Assembly: GCA_964573205.1 (NCBI GenBank)
Contig: CAZNIT010000021.1
Span: 1 to 64,000 of the forward strand
Direction: 5' to 3'
DNA length: 64,000 nt
DNA from: QNZT01 sp964573205
Lineage (GTDB): Bacteria; Campylobacterota; Campylobacteria; Campylobacterales; QNZT01
Of the stretch, positions 39,589 through 48,725 are shown piece after piece. Below the pieces are notes generated by a model. The model saw only the letters and a list, made by a program, of their open reading frames with translations, was not told the origin of the DNA and did not search any database. Both the position numbers and the translations under genes were made by a program. Position 1 is the stretch's first letter; each line of letters begins with the position of its first letter.

Positions 39589-41565
39589 ATGGACTCTGAC
39601 GAGAGTATCTTAAACTTCATCTCGAAACTAAGACTCTTGTATGTCGAAAATGATGAACTCTCAAGAGAGCTTACGCTCAAAATATTGAAAGAGCTTTTTG
39701 ACGAAGTGGTTGTTGCCGTCGATGCGAAAGAGGGATTAAGGAGATTTAGAGAGAATCGGATCGATTTGGTCATAAGCGATATAGTCATGAAAGATATCGA
39801 CGGATTGGAGCTTATTCGGCGGATAAAAGATATAGACGATCAAATACCGATCATATTGCTTTCGGGATATGACGATACCGACTATTTCATAAAAGCCATA
39901 GAGTTAGGAACCGATGCGTACATATTAAAACCGCTAGAGATCGATAAACTTCTCTTCTCTCTTAAAAAAGTCGCATCTAAGTTCAAGATGCTGAAAGAAG
40001 CACAAGAGAGTATAAGTCTTTTAAAACAGTACCAAATGATAGTCGATAGTAGTTCCATAGTTTCGAAAACCGATGTAAACGGTGTTATTACATATGTGAA
40101 CGAGGCTTTTTGCGATATATCAGGATATGAAAAAGATGAACTTATCGGAAAAAATCATAATATAGTTCGCCATCCGGACGAATCTTCCGAAGTATTTAGA
40201 AATCTTTGGTATGTTATAAAAAAGGAAAAAAAGATATGGCGCGGAATCATCAAAAATCTCAAAAAAGATAAAACTCCCTATTTTGTAAAGGCTACTATCG
40301 CACCTATACTTGACAAAGATAACAAGATAGTCGAGTTTATAGCTCTAAGAGATGATATAAGCGACATCATGAGTCGCCAAAGAGAGTTCGACAATCAAAT
40401 ATCTCTGCTTGATAATCCCGTGATAGTCTATATGAAACTTGAAGACTTCTCTTCTATTGAGGATTTTTATGACAATGAAACGGTCAATCTCATACAAGAG
40501 AGAGTAAAAGGCGCTTTGCAAAAAAGTATGCAAGAGTACGGCGTGCTTTACGGAAAAATATACCAGTTGAGGTATGGAGAGTTTGCTATCGCCTTCGAAT
40601 ATATGCTGATAGAGGAAGATGTAAAAGAGTTTATTAGAAATTTAAAAAATTTTCAAAACGAAATTAGAGACAAAATAGTTAGCATAAGAGGTCTGCAATA
40701 TCAAATTTGCTTACTTGTAAGTGTCGCGTACAAAAACGAAAATATTCTCGAAAGTGCGAGAATAGGAATCAAGAAACTTCAATTTATGAAAAAAGCGTTC
40801 ATCATTTCCAACAATTTCGCACAAATAGAGAAGACAAATGCCAGAAAAAATCTTGAAACCATCGCAACTATAAAAAACGCTATCCAGAATGAAACGATAG
40901 TGTCACATTTTCAACCTATCGTATGCAATAGTACGAAAAAGGTGGTTCGATACGAGTCTTTGGTTCGACTCTTGAATGAACAAAAAGACCTCTTGTATCC
41001 TTGTGATTTTTTGGAAGTTGCAAAAAAAGGGAAATATTACTTTCAACTTACTAAAATAGTTTTGGAAAATTCGTTTAAAGTGTTAAACGATTATGATATA
41101 GATATAGCCATAAATCTATCCATAAAAGATTTGTATTCCCCAAGTATCAGAAAAATTATAGACAACCTTTTGAGATCGTATTCAAAACATACGAAAAGAG
41201 TTACTTTCGAGTTGCTTGAAGATGAAGATATCAAAAATTTCAATACGATTTCGTCTTTCATAAAAAGTATCAAGAAACGAGGAGTCAAAATAGCTATAGA
41301 TGATTTTGGAAGCGGTTATTCCAACTATGAAAGACTGCTAAATTATCGACCTGATATTCTCAAAATAGACGGATCTCTTATAAGAAATCTCGATAAAAAC
41401 AGTTACTCCCTTTCTATTGTAAAGACAATCGTTTCATTCGCGAAAGATCAAAATATCCTCACAACCGCCGAATTCGTCGAAAACGAGTCGATTTTCAACA
41501 TCGTACGAGAACTTGGAATCGACTACTCGCAAGGATATTTTTTCGGAAAATCAAAAGCCATTTGA
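39589..41565 (+). CDS. Receiver-PAS-EAL signalling protein (c-di-GMP phosphodiesterase candidate)
   Basis: A 658-residue cytoplasmic protein: receiver (about 12-130; Asp64 in VISDIVMKD, Lys114 region YILKPLE), PAS domain (about 145-260, ITYVNEAFCDISGYEKDELIG), a diverged GGDEF-like region (about 265-415; no GGDEF motif, so no cyclase activity expected) and an EAL domain (about 430-655). The EAL signature is ESL, with INLS, ELLED, IDDFGSGYSNYERL, KIDGSLI, AEFVE and QGYFFG, so the metal-binding and catalytic residues appear intact. Ribosome-binding site is weak (ACAGGATATC). Probably a regulated c-di-GMP hydrolase. Confidence 0.88.
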   Translation: MDSDESILNFISKLRLLYVENDELSRELTLKILKELFDEVVVAVDAKEGLRRFRENRIDLVISDIVMKDIDGLELIRRIKDIDDQIPIILLSGYDDTDYFIKAIELGTDAYILKPLEIDKLLFSLKKVASKFKMLKEAQESISLLKQYQMIVDSSSIVSKTDVNGVITYVNEAFCDISGYEKDELIGKNHNIVRHPDESSEVFRNLWYVIKKEKKIWRGIIKNLKKDKTPYFVKATIAPILDKDNKIVEFIALRDDISDIMSRQREFDNQISLLDNPVIVYMKLEDFSSIEDFYDNETVNLIQERVKGALQKSMQEYGVLYGKIYQLRYGEFAIAFEYMLIEEDVKEFIRNLKNFQNEIRDKIVSIRGLQYQICLLVSVAYKNENILESARIGIKKLQFMKKAFIISNNFAQIEKTNARKNLETIATIKNAIQNETIVSHFQPIVCNSTKKVVRYESLVRLLNEQKDLLYPCDFLEVAKKGKYYFQLTKIVLENSFKVLNDYDIDIAINLSIKDLYSPSIRKIIDNLLRSYSKHTKRVTFELLEDEDIKNFNTISSFIKSIKKRGVKIAIDDFGSGYSNYERLLNYRPDILKIDGSLIRNLDKNSYSLSIVKTIVSFAKDQNILTTAEFVENESIFNIVRELGIDYSQGYFFGKSKAI

Positions 41566-41573
41566 AGTGAGAA

Positions 41574-41999
41574 CTATAGATATTCTCTTACTAGTTGAAG
41601 TATTTGCTCTTGTGCCAATGCCCCACTGACTCTGTTTACCTCTTTTGCGTTTTTGAATATAATGACGGTAGGTATCCCCTGTATGCCGAATCGTGCCGCC
41701 AAGGCTTGATTTTCTTCCGTGTTCACTTTGATAAATCTGGCTTTTAGCGGAAATTCGGAAGCCGCGGATGTAAAGGCGGGAGCCATCATCCGACAAGGAC
41801 CGCACCAGTTTGCCCAAAAATCAACTACGACAGGGATATCGTTTCCTTCTATATGTTTTGAAAACGCCAAGCTATCTACGTCTTTTGGTTGGGTATCTAA
41901 AAGAGAGCCTTTGCAGTTTCCGCAGTTGGCTTTGTTGTAATGATCTTTAACTGGAATTCTATTTGTCTTTAGACAGTGCGGACAGACGACATTGATCAT
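41574..41999 (-). CDS. trxC: Thioredoxin 2 with zinc-ribbon N-terminus
   Basis: A 141-residue thioredoxin with an N-terminal zinc site (Cys6, Cys9, Cys26, Cys29) and the active site WANWCGPC (Cys66/Cys69), the arrangement of TrxC. General thiol reductase, often stress-linked. Start ATG 41999 with ATAAGGAGACC upstream; that site begins just after the terminator hairpin of the preceding minus-strand operon. It converges with the EAL gene, 8 bases apart. Confidence 0.93.
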   Translation of the reverse strand: MINVVCPHCLKTNRIPVKDHYNKANCGNCKGSLLDTQPKDVDSLAFSKHIEGNDIPVVVDFWANWCGPCRMMAPAFTSAASEFPLKARFIKVNTEENQALAARFGIQGIPTVIIFKNAKEVNRVSGALAQEQILQLVREYL

Positions 42000-42013
42000 G
42001 AGGTCTCCTTATT

Positions 42014-42047
42014 TGTTAAAATTTGGGATGTTTCCCAAATTTTAACA
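42014..42047 (-). terminator. Terminator of the OmpA/TSP3 operon
   Basis: A perfect 15-bp inverted repeat (arms 42014-42028 and 42033-42047, 4-nt loop) directly downstream of the TSP3 lipoprotein on the minus strand. The arms are A/T-rich at the base and GGGA/TCCC at the tip. It ends a few bases before the trxC ribosome-binding site, so it separates the two transcripts. Confidence 0.8.
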
Positions 42048-42062
42048 TTTTAAGGTTAACGA

Positions 42063-43394
42063 CTATTTTATATAATCGGATGCGGCGCGGAAACCTATCG
42101 CCTGTGTACCGTTATCCGCATAAGAGATACTATAACGCAAGTCGATAAATCCGGTACCTATGATCGCAAGTGCGGTATTAGAAGTCATACCTATTTCACC
42201 GTTTGTATTTGAGCCTACATAAGCTAGATTTTCAGGGTTTTTAGTGATACTCATACCGCCCCAACTCGTACTTGCAAAAGGTAGCTTTACAAGGGTGCTG
42301 GTGAACTCTTTTACCCCGCTTTGAAGTGCATAAATCTCCCTCGCATACTCCTCTTCGACATTCGGATCGTAGTCGATGACGGAGTTGTTTACTTTGTTGT
42401 TGTTTAAAAGTTTTATGACATGAGTGTATTGAGCCAGACTTGGAAGTCCTATGGGAAGAGCTCCTTGAATCTGCGAATTATCCAGTATATACGCCGCTTC
42501 AAATCCGTATATTCCTTTGATCGGATCATATGGACTGAGTTTTAAATCAGCTTTGAAAAGAGGAGTTCCCGATTTGTCCGCACTTAAAAATCCACTAGGT
42601 TCTTCACCGGTGATCATTTTAAAATATTTTTTTACTATTGTCGGAAAATTTATATTTTCATCAAGTCTTTCGTCACCTTGTCTCGCTTCATATTTGCTCA
42701 TCCAAAAACCGCCTTTATCATCGACGGCCGGAATATAAATAAATCCGTTATCCTCCATCAGCATTCCAACGGGTGTCTCATATATCCAAGGCGCTCTATC
42801 GTTTTTATTCAGAGGTTTTGTTTTATCGTCGTTCGTTTCTACGATATTTTGTTTCGTGTCCCAGTCACTGTCGTTCATAGGATCTAACGCGTCTATCTTG
42901 TCGCCCTTATCCGTGAACTCGTTGTGGTGGGTGTTTGCGGGTTCTTTTCCTTCAAAGTCTTTGATGGAGATGGGTTTATCGACTTTTAGAGTTTCGTTTT
43001 CTATATCATATGCTTTATGACCGGCTGTCACGACATCCCCGCTTTCGGTTACGGTCTCATCTTTATATGTTCCGATTACTTCGATACCGTCTTTGACACC
43101 GTCGCCGTCGCTGTCGTCTCTCTTTGGATCGGTACCGATCACTTTGACTTCCAGTCCGTCGTCAAGTCCGTCGTCGTCCGTATCCGCATCCGCCGGATCG
43201 GTTCCAAGTTCTTGCTCTTGTCCATTTGTTAGATTATCGTCATCGTCGTCGGCATTCGGATCGATTACTACATTTCCCGATTCGTTGATATCCGATATCG
43301 CAAATATCGCTCTATCGTCTATACATCCGGAAAAAGATATTATATATGCGCATACAAGTGTGGATAGTAAACTTTTTGTTATTAGATCTTTCAT
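42063..43394 (-). CDS. TSP3-repeat lipoprotein with FGE/SUMF1-like C-terminal domain
   Basis: A 443-residue lipoprotein: signal and lipobox IISFSGC (Cys24), then Asp-rich thrombospondin type 3 calcium repeats (about 45-115: DADTDDDGLDDGLE, DDSDGDGVKDGIE). The C-terminal ~230 residues start GGFWMSKYEARQGD and end IGFRAASDYIK, with SWGGMS between; this matches the C-type-lectin-like fold of formylglycine-generating enzyme/SUMF1 proteins, although the catalytic Cys pair is absent, so it is probably a binding domain. ATG shares one base with the stop of the OmpA gene (TAATG), so it is coupled to it. Likely an envelope adhesin or structural protein. Confidence 0.75.
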   Translation of the reverse strand: MKDLITKSLLSTLVCAYIISFSGCIDDRAIFAISDINESGNVVIDPNADDDDDNLTNGQEQELGTDPADADTDDDGLDDGLEVKVIGTDPKRDDSDGDGVKDGIEVIGTYKDETVTESGDVVTAGHKAYDIENETLKVDKPISIKDFEGKEPANTHHNEFTDKGDKIDALDPMNDSDWDTKQNIVETNDDKTKPLNKNDRAPWIYETPVGMLMEDNGFIYIPAVDDKGGFWMSKYEARQGDERLDENINFPTIVKKYFKMITGEEPSGFLSADKSGTPLFKADLKLSPYDPIKGIYGFEAAYILDNSQIQGALPIGLPSLAQYTHVIKLLNNNKVNNSVIDYDPNVEEEYAREIYALQSGVKEFTSTLVKLPFASTSWGGMSITKNPENLAYVGSNTNGEIGMTSNTALAIIGTGFIDLRYSISYADNGTQAIGFRAASDYIK

Positions 43395-44593
43395 TATTTC
43401 TCTCCTGCGTCAATGTATTGTGGATAGGTAAGTCTAACTTCGGTTCTTCTGTTTAGAGCCATACCTTCCGCCGTTTTGTTCGAGGCTATCGGTTCTCTTT
43501 CGCCTCTTCCTTCGGTCGAGAGTCTCGAAGCGCTGACTCCGTACTCGATTAGAGCGTCTCTAACCGCTTTCGCTCTTCTTTTAGAAAGTGCCATATTGTA
43601 CTGGTCGCTTCCACGCCAATCGGTATGACCGATGATATGAACCAAGCTTCCCTTGTTGTTGATCAAAAATTCAGCGAATTTTTTTACTAAAGGTCTGGAG
43701 TAATCGGTTATGTTCGCTTTATCCGTAGCGAAGTGAATCATCAAGTTCGCCTTGACGGGACAACCTTTGTCATCGACGCTAAAGTCGCACGGAGTGTTCG
43801 GACATTGATCGAGGCTGTCTTCTATGCCGTCTCTATCTCTATCCGGTCCGTCTATTTTTATCGGGCATTCGTTTCCTTCAAGCGAAGTGATCTCTTTTAT
43901 GACTTCCACTTTCGGTTCCGGAAGCGGGCAACCTGATCCATCGACTCTCGTTCCTTTTGGTGTATCCGGACATTTGTCGAATTGATCCATAACACCGTCT
44001 CCGTCGCTATCAATCAAGACCGGTTTTGGCTGCTCTATATGTCCGAATGGGATGGCAAAGCCCAGTACGGTAATAAGCTCGTTATCTTCCGATCGTCCTT
44101 TGACCGTTTCACCGCCTAGAATTTGAAGAAGTTTCACTTCGAGTCTCGCTACGAAACTATTGTTTCTAAAGCGGTATCCGACACCGGCTCCACCTTGGAT
44201 GAACGGATGACTCTCGAAACCTTTCGTATCGTCCGTGACATATTCGTAACCCGCACCTACTAGGGCGTAGGGGAAAAAGTTAGTTGTGTTCGGGAACTCG
44301 TAAACGCCGTTTATCGAGCCTTTTAGAAGAGAGTTTACCTCTTCCGCTTTAAGACCGTCAAGAAGTTTCTCTTTATCCGTTATACGAACGTATTCGAAAT
44401 CGAATCTAGGTTTAATTTTGTACTTGTTCATCTGAAAAGTCATTCCGAACGTTGCGTTTTTCAGGTTTATACCGCCGTCGTTTTTAATAGAAGTAGCCCC
44501 CATATTTACGCCGATTTCGTAGGCTCTGGGGTCTGCCGCACCGAGTAAGGATGTAGCTAGCAATACACTAACGATAACTCTTTTCATCCGCAA
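43394..44593 (-). CDS. OmpA-family protein with TSP3 repeats
   Basis: A 399-residue outer-membrane protein: signal peptide (RVIVSVLLATSLLGA), an N-terminal eight-strand barrel (about 20-195), two TSP3-type repeats (SDGDGVMDQFDKCPDTP and RDRDGIEDSLDQCPNTP), and a peptidoglycan-binding OmpA C-terminal domain (about 285-390) with IIGHTDWRGSDQYN and LSKRRAKAVRD. First gene of a two-gene operon with the TSP3 lipoprotein, whose calcium-binding repeats mirror its own. Confidence 0.9.
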   Translation of the reverse strand: MRMKRVIVSVLLATSLLGAADPRAYEIGVNMGATSIKNDGGINLKNATFGMTFQMNKYKIKPRFDFEYVRITDKEKLLDGLKAEEVNSLLKGSINGVYEFPNTTNFFPYALVGAGYEYVTDDTKGFESHPFIQGGAGVGYRFRNNSFVARLEVKLLQILGGETVKGRSEDNELITVLGFAIPFGHIEQPKPVLIDSDGDGVMDQFDKCPDTPKGTRVDGSGCPLPEPKVEVIKEITSLEGNECPIKIDGPDRDRDGIEDSLDQCPNTPCDFSVDDKGCPVKANLMIHFATDKANITDYSRPLVKKFAEFLINNKGSLVHIIGHTDWRGSDQYNMALSKRRAKAVRDALIEYGVSASRLSTEGRGEREPIASNKTAEGMALNRRTEVRLTYPQYIDAGEK

Positions 44594-44668
44594 TCCTTTA
44601 ATATATAATTTGTAAATAATCTCATGTTAGCGCTTTTAAGTTAAAAAAAGCATTAACTTTTAAGATAA

Positions 44669-45592
44669 TTATAGTTTTATTTTACCTGAGTTAATATCTT
44701 GATTAAAATAATTGCCTATTTTATTTATTAAGTCATCTTTAAGTAGTTTGATTTTTTGAGGAAATTGTGAAGCGTTAAAACTGTTTTGGCGTTTTGCGAG
44801 TTGAAGGGTGTGAGTGTTGATTCGTTCACTCAAGGTGTTTAAGTCTATCTTACCGTCAAGATAGTCGAGAGTCTCCTTTATACCAATGGCTTTCATAGGA
44901 TTGGGAAGACGGGTGTATTTGGTTTCAAGATAAAAAACCTCTTCTATCAATCCGGAGTCAATCATGTTTTTCGTTCTCTTTTTTATGCGTTCTTTTAGAC
45001 TGTTTTTGTCTATTTGAATTTCGAAAACGGTTATATCGTTTATAATAGGCACTCTTTTATTAAGTCTGAAAAACTCCGAAGCGTTCATATCGTTTTCATA
45101 GTAAATTTCATACCATTTTCGGATACGATAATTGTCGTTTTTCGAGAGTTTTTTTGCATATAACGGGTCTTTTTTCATAAGAAATTCATATGCTTTGGTG
45201 AGGTTTTTCAATCTTTGATTCACTTTATCTTTTGTTGTACATGAGATGTTGACTTTCGGACTTAGTCCGTCGATCATCGATTTTAGATAAAAGCTCGTTC
45301 CTCCCGTTATAATGAGATGTTTTCGCTCTTTTTGACTTAGCTCTTTCGCCTCTTTATAAAGGTCGAAAAAGGTTGCGGCACTGAAATAATCGTCGATTTT
45401 CATAACGTCGATACCGAAATGCTTTATACCCTGTCTCTCTTTTGGCGTCGGTTTCGCCGATACTATATCGACCTCTTTGTATATGGAGAGGGAATCAAGA
45501 GATAGAATATTCGCATCGTGTTTTTTCGCGATTTCTACTGCAAGAGCCGATTTTCCCGATGCGGTGGTGCCTAGTATCGCTATTTCTTTCAT
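44669..45592 (-). CDS. miaA: tRNA dimethylallyltransferase
   Basis: Adds the isopentenyl group to A37 of tRNAs reading UNN codons. The 307-residue protein has the P-loop GTTASGKSALAVEIA, LDSLSIYKEVDIVSAKPT, the GGTSFYLKSMIDGLSP segment and the C-terminal RQNSFNASQF variant of the RQ.TW motif. Start ATG 45592; divergent from recQ by 82 bases. Confidence 0.94.
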   Translation of the reverse strand: MKEIAILGTTASGKSALAVEIAKKHDANILSLDSLSIYKEVDIVSAKPTPKERQGIKHFGIDVMKIDDYFSAATFFDLYKEAKELSQKERKHLIITGGTSFYLKSMIDGLSPKVNISCTTKDKVNQRLKNLTKAYEFLMKKDPLYAKKLSKNDNYRIRKWYEIYYENDMNASEFFRLNKRVPIINDITVFEIQIDKNSLKERIKKRTKNMIDSGLIEEVFYLETKYTRLPNPMKAIGIKETLDYLDGKIDLNTLSERINTHTLQLAKRQNSFNASQFPQKIKLLKDDLINKIGNYFNQDINSGKIKL

Positions 45593-45674
45593 AAGGCGGA
45601 TTATAACAGAAATAGTATTATTTCAAAATGAAATATAATTTTACCTTTTTGCCGTTTTTAGTTACAATATATTT

Positions 45675-47453
45675 ATGAATAAATTTGAAGTTTTAGAAAA
45701 AGTATTTGGTTTTAACACTTTTCGCTCTTTACAGGAAGAGGCGATAGATGCCATTTTGAACGGGCGTGATTTGTCGATGATCTTGCCTACGGGCGGAGGA
45801 AAATCTTTGTGTTATCAACTGCCTTCACTTTTGATGGATGGTGTAACTGTAGTGGTATCACCTTTGATAGCTTTGATGCAGGATCAGGTTAGGGGGCTAA
45901 ACGAAAATGCAATAAGTGCAGCGACTATCAACTCAGATATGAGTGAAGATGAGCGAAAATACGTTTTTGAAGCCCTTAAAGATAAAAAAATCAAACTCTT
46001 GTATGTTACGCCGGAGCGTATGAGTTCCGCCGGTTTTATAGAGTTTTTGCGTACACAGAAGATCAATTTTTTCGTCATTGACGAGGCTCATTGCGTAAGT
46101 GAATGGGGACATGAGTTTCGAAGTGATTATAGAAAGCTATATCTTTTAAAAGAGAATTTTCCGACGATCCCCGTAGCCGCATTTACCGCAACCGCGACTA
46201 AGAGAGTGGAAGAAGATATTCATAATTCTTTAAAATTGAAAGAGCCTCTGAAATTAAGAGCGAAAGTTTTTCGCGAAAACTTGACGATCAAAACTCAAAA
46301 GAGAGTCTCGAACGGACGTACGCAGTTGTTGAATTTTTTGCACTTACATAAAGGTGAAAGCGGAATCATCTATACATTTACGAGAAAAGAGAGTGAGCAG
46401 TTAGCATCTTTTTTACAGTCAAGAAACTTTAACGCAAAAGCGTATCATGCAAGAGTTCCGGCAGAAGAAAAAAGTGCTGTTATGAGAGATTTTATGCGTG
46501 ATAAAATCGATATTGTCGTAGCAACTATCGCATTTGGTATGGGAATAGATAAAAGTAACATCCGTTTTGTCGTTCATACCTCTTTGCCAAAAACTATAGA
46601 AAATTATTATCAAGAGATAGGAAGAGCCGGGCGAGACGGTTTGGAGAGCGAAACTCTTTTGTTATATACCAAAGCGGATGAAATTCAAAAAAGAGAGTTG
46701 ATGCAAAGTGTCGATAACGATACATATAAAGAGATATTGTACGAAAAACTTCAGACGATGTATCGTTTCGCTCTTAGCGGCTCTTGTAAACATCGTCTTT
46801 TGGGAGTCTATTTCGGAGATAAAAGTCAAGATTGCGGCAATAGATGCGATAGTTGTCTAAAAGAGCCTGTCGAACAGATCGATATAACAAAAGAAGCACA
46901 GATGTTTTTGTCGGCAATTTATAGAACCGGTGAGAGATTCGGTCAAAATCATATTATCGATATACTTAGAGGTTCGAAAGCTTCAAATGTTAGTAAATTC
47001 GCTCATGATAAGCTTTCGGTTTACGGTATAGGAGAGATAAGAAATAAAAACGAATGGAGCATGATTGCAGATAGACTTTTTGAAACGGAGTCTATAAGTA
47101 TCGGCGAACATCGCGCTCTAAAACTTCAAAACGGTGCGGTTTCAATTTTGAAAGGCGAGACAAAAGTTTGGATAGACGAAGATAAGCTTGGAAAAATCTC
47201 AAGAGTGAAAATAGATGATGAAAAAATCGAAAAAGATGAAACTTTCGAAGCCCTTAGAGCACTTAGGCTCAAAATAGCGACAGAACATGATGTTCCCGCA
47301 TATATGATTTTTAGTGATAAAACTCTTCATGAATTATCTTCAAGACTTCCTCAAAATAGAGATCAGATGCTTGAAGTCAACGGTATCGGTGAAGTGAAAT
47401 ACGAAAGATACGGAGAGGAGTTTTTAAATCTTTGTAAAGAGTTGGGAAGTTAG
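45675..47453 (+). CDS. recQ: ATP-dependent DNA helicase RecQ
   Basis: A 592-residue 3'-5' helicase: motif 0 FGFNTFRSLQEEAI, Walker A LPTGGGKSL, DEAH box VIDEAHCVSEWGHEFR, FTATAT, TFTRKE, IVATIAFGMGIDKSNIRFV, and the zinc-binding Cys group (CKHRLLGVYFGD...CGNRCDSCL). The C-terminus (about 525-590) holds an HRDC domain. The upstream spacer is short and AT-rich, and no good ribosome-binding site precedes ATG 45675. Ends at a bidirectional hairpin shared with the next minus-strand gene. Confidence 0.95.
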   Translation: MNKFEVLEKVFGFNTFRSLQEEAIDAILNGRDLSMILPTGGGKSLCYQLPSLLMDGVTVVVSPLIALMQDQVRGLNENAISAATINSDMSEDERKYVFEALKDKKIKLLYVTPERMSSAGFIEFLRTQKINFFVIDEAHCVSEWGHEFRSDYRKLYLLKENFPTIPVAAFTATATKRVEEDIHNSLKLKEPLKLRAKVFRENLTIKTQKRVSNGRTQLLNFLHLHKGESGIIYTFTRKESEQLASFLQSRNFNAKAYHARVPAEEKSAVMRDFMRDKIDIVVATIAFGMGIDKSNIRFVVHTSLPKTIENYYQEIGRAGRDGLESETLLLYTKADEIQKRELMQSVDNDTYKEILYEKLQTMYRFALSGSCKHRLLGVYFGDKSQDCGNRCDSCLKEPVEQIDITKEAQMFLSAIYRTGERFGQNHIIDILRGSKASNVSKFAHDKLSVYGIGEIRNKNEWSMIADRLFETESISIGEHRALKLQNGAVSILKGETKVWIDEDKLGKISRVKIDDEKIEKDETFEALRALRLKIATEHDVPAYMIFSDKTLHELSSRLPQNRDQMLEVNGIGEVKYERYGEEFLNLCKELGS

Positions 47454-47457
47454 GTGG

Positions 47458-47486
47458 ACAAAAAAGGGATTATTTCCCTTTTTTGT
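47458..47486. terminator. Bidirectional terminator between recQ and the cytochrome gene
   Basis: A perfect 12-bp inverted repeat (arms 47458-47469 and 47475-47486, 5-nt loop) with A6 on one side and T6 on the other. It includes the stop codon of the minus-strand cytochrome gene, so it terminates both convergent genes. Confidence 0.88.
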
Positions 47487-48243
47487 TAGCTTTTTTCGGA
47501 AGTATCATTTTCAGTTGCTTTGGAGTTAGAACTTTTTTTGTTTGATAAATACAGTTTATATGCACCATTGTGGCTTCAGCTTTTAGTTTTGCTATTTGAT
47601 CGACTTTTTCTTTTAAGCTTTGTGGCGTATCTCCGAGCATCGTCGATTTTGCGACCTCTTTTTCGAGTCTTTTTATTTGAGGTTTGAGTCTCATAATATT
47701 TGACATAGTCTCTTTTCTGATTTTAAGAAGTTCATCTTTTTGAGTTTGTGAAAGTTCTAATCTATCCCAGTTCATCTTTACCATTTTGGTCAGGTGAGGC
47801 ATTTTACCGATAATTAAAAAGGGTGAATTCTTCTTATTTTGTTTTTTCATTTTACCCATTTGTTTATGTTTAAATCCCGCCGGCGGAAAGTTGTCGTAAA
47901 GATATTTCGCTACCGCTTTTAATTCATCTTCGCTCAGTACTCCTTTCATAGAAGGCATGAGTCCGAATTTTTCTATCTTTTGCGGCAGGCAGATAGCCTT
48001 TTCTTTAGTCGGATTTTGAACATAGTCAATTATAAAGTCGATAATTTTTTGTTCGTCCTTGAGAGCCTCTTTGAGATGGAACATAACTCCCGACATCGGA
48101 GGAGCTTTCATTTTCGCTCTTTGCTGCGGGGTCGGTTTTGTCAAAAGGTGACAGCCGACGCATTTGTCGTTTATGATTTTTGAAGCATCGGATGCGAACG
48201 CAAAAGAACTTATTGCCAGTAAAAGTATGATTGATTTTTTCAT
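47470..48243 (-). CDS. Cytochrome c fused to a Spy/CpxP-like LTxxQ domain
   Basis: A 257-residue exported protein. Residues about 20-120 are a class I cytochrome c with CVGCH (Cys28-His32) and a Met ligand in GLMPSM. Residues about 140-250 are helical with two LTxxQ-type motifs (LSQTQ and LTPKQ), the hallmark of the Spy/CpxP/ZraP family of periplasmic chaperones and metal sensors. The fusion is unusual. It lies downstream of a two-component system on the same strand, much as cpxP or zraP sit beside their regulators, so it may be a redox-linked stress or metal sensor (inference). Confidence 0.8.
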   Translation of the reverse strand: MKKSIILLLAISSFAFASDASKIINDKCVGCHLLTKPTPQQRAKMKAPPMSGVMFHLKEALKDEQKIIDFIIDYVQNPTKEKAICLPQKIEKFGLMPSMKGVLSEDELKAVAKYLYDNFPPAGFKHKQMGKMKKQNKKNSPFLIIGKMPHLTKMVKMNWDRLELSQTQKDELLKIRKETMSNIMRLKPQIKRLEKEVAKSTMLGDTPQSLKEKVDQIAKLKAEATMVHINCIYQTKKVLTPKQLKMILPKKANKKGK

Positions 48244-48317
48244 TATTTTTATTTCTCCCGTAGTTTAATAAATATATCGGATATTATATTTTAGATTCGT
48301 GAACCGAAAGTGAATAT

Positions 48318-48725
48318 TTAATAATTGCAATCTTTTTTTTCTACATCAAATCGGAAAAGTTCTTTTTTGCTTATAGCGCCCGTGTAAATATAGGATATAT
48401 TTATACCGCTATCCAAAAATCGTTTCGATGAGTTGCAAATACCGTTTATAACAGGCTTTTTCATCCTCTTCTTACCTTCTTTGGATAATTCTTCATCGCT
48501 TTTTCCCGTAACGTTAAGTTCGTAAGTGTAGATCAGAGTTTCGCCGTCGGCATTTATCTTTACCAGACTCGTATAGTCGTCAACTTTTTGAGGAAGTTTT
48601 TCGGATAATCCTTTCGCCGCCATTTTGACTACATTTTGATTTTGAATTTTGATCTTTTCAGCTAGGTTATCCGCCGAAACCATATTTGTTAGAAGTAGAG
48701 TTAAAATGAGAATTCGTTTTGTCAT
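48318..48725 (-). CDS. Secreted protein of unknown function beside the histidine kinase
   Basis: A 135-residue exported protein (signal MTKRILILTLLLTNMVSA). The mature part has two Cys (NGICNSS and the C-terminal KKDC), which could form one disulfide, and a beta-rich central segment. It starts four bases inside the end of the kinase gene (ATGA-type overlap), so it is made with the kinase; a periplasmic ligand-binding or regulatory partner is plausible. Confidence 0.7.
   Translation of the reverse strand: MTKRILILTLLLTNMVSADNLAEKIKIQNQNVVKMAAKGLSEKLPQKVDDYTSLVKINADGETLIYTYELNVTGKSDEELSKEGKKRMKKPVINGICNSSKRFLDSGINISYIYTGAISKKELFRFDVEKKDCNY

Noticed and set aside
39589..41565. Active diguanylate cyclase in the receiver-PAS-EAL protein
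   Set aside because: The GGDEF-like region lacks the GGDEF motif and the A-site residues, so only phosphodiesterase activity is expected.
42063..43394. Diversity-generating retroelement target protein (FGE-like fold ending GFR)
   Set aside because: No reverse transcriptase, template repeat or nearby near-identical repeat was seen in the window.
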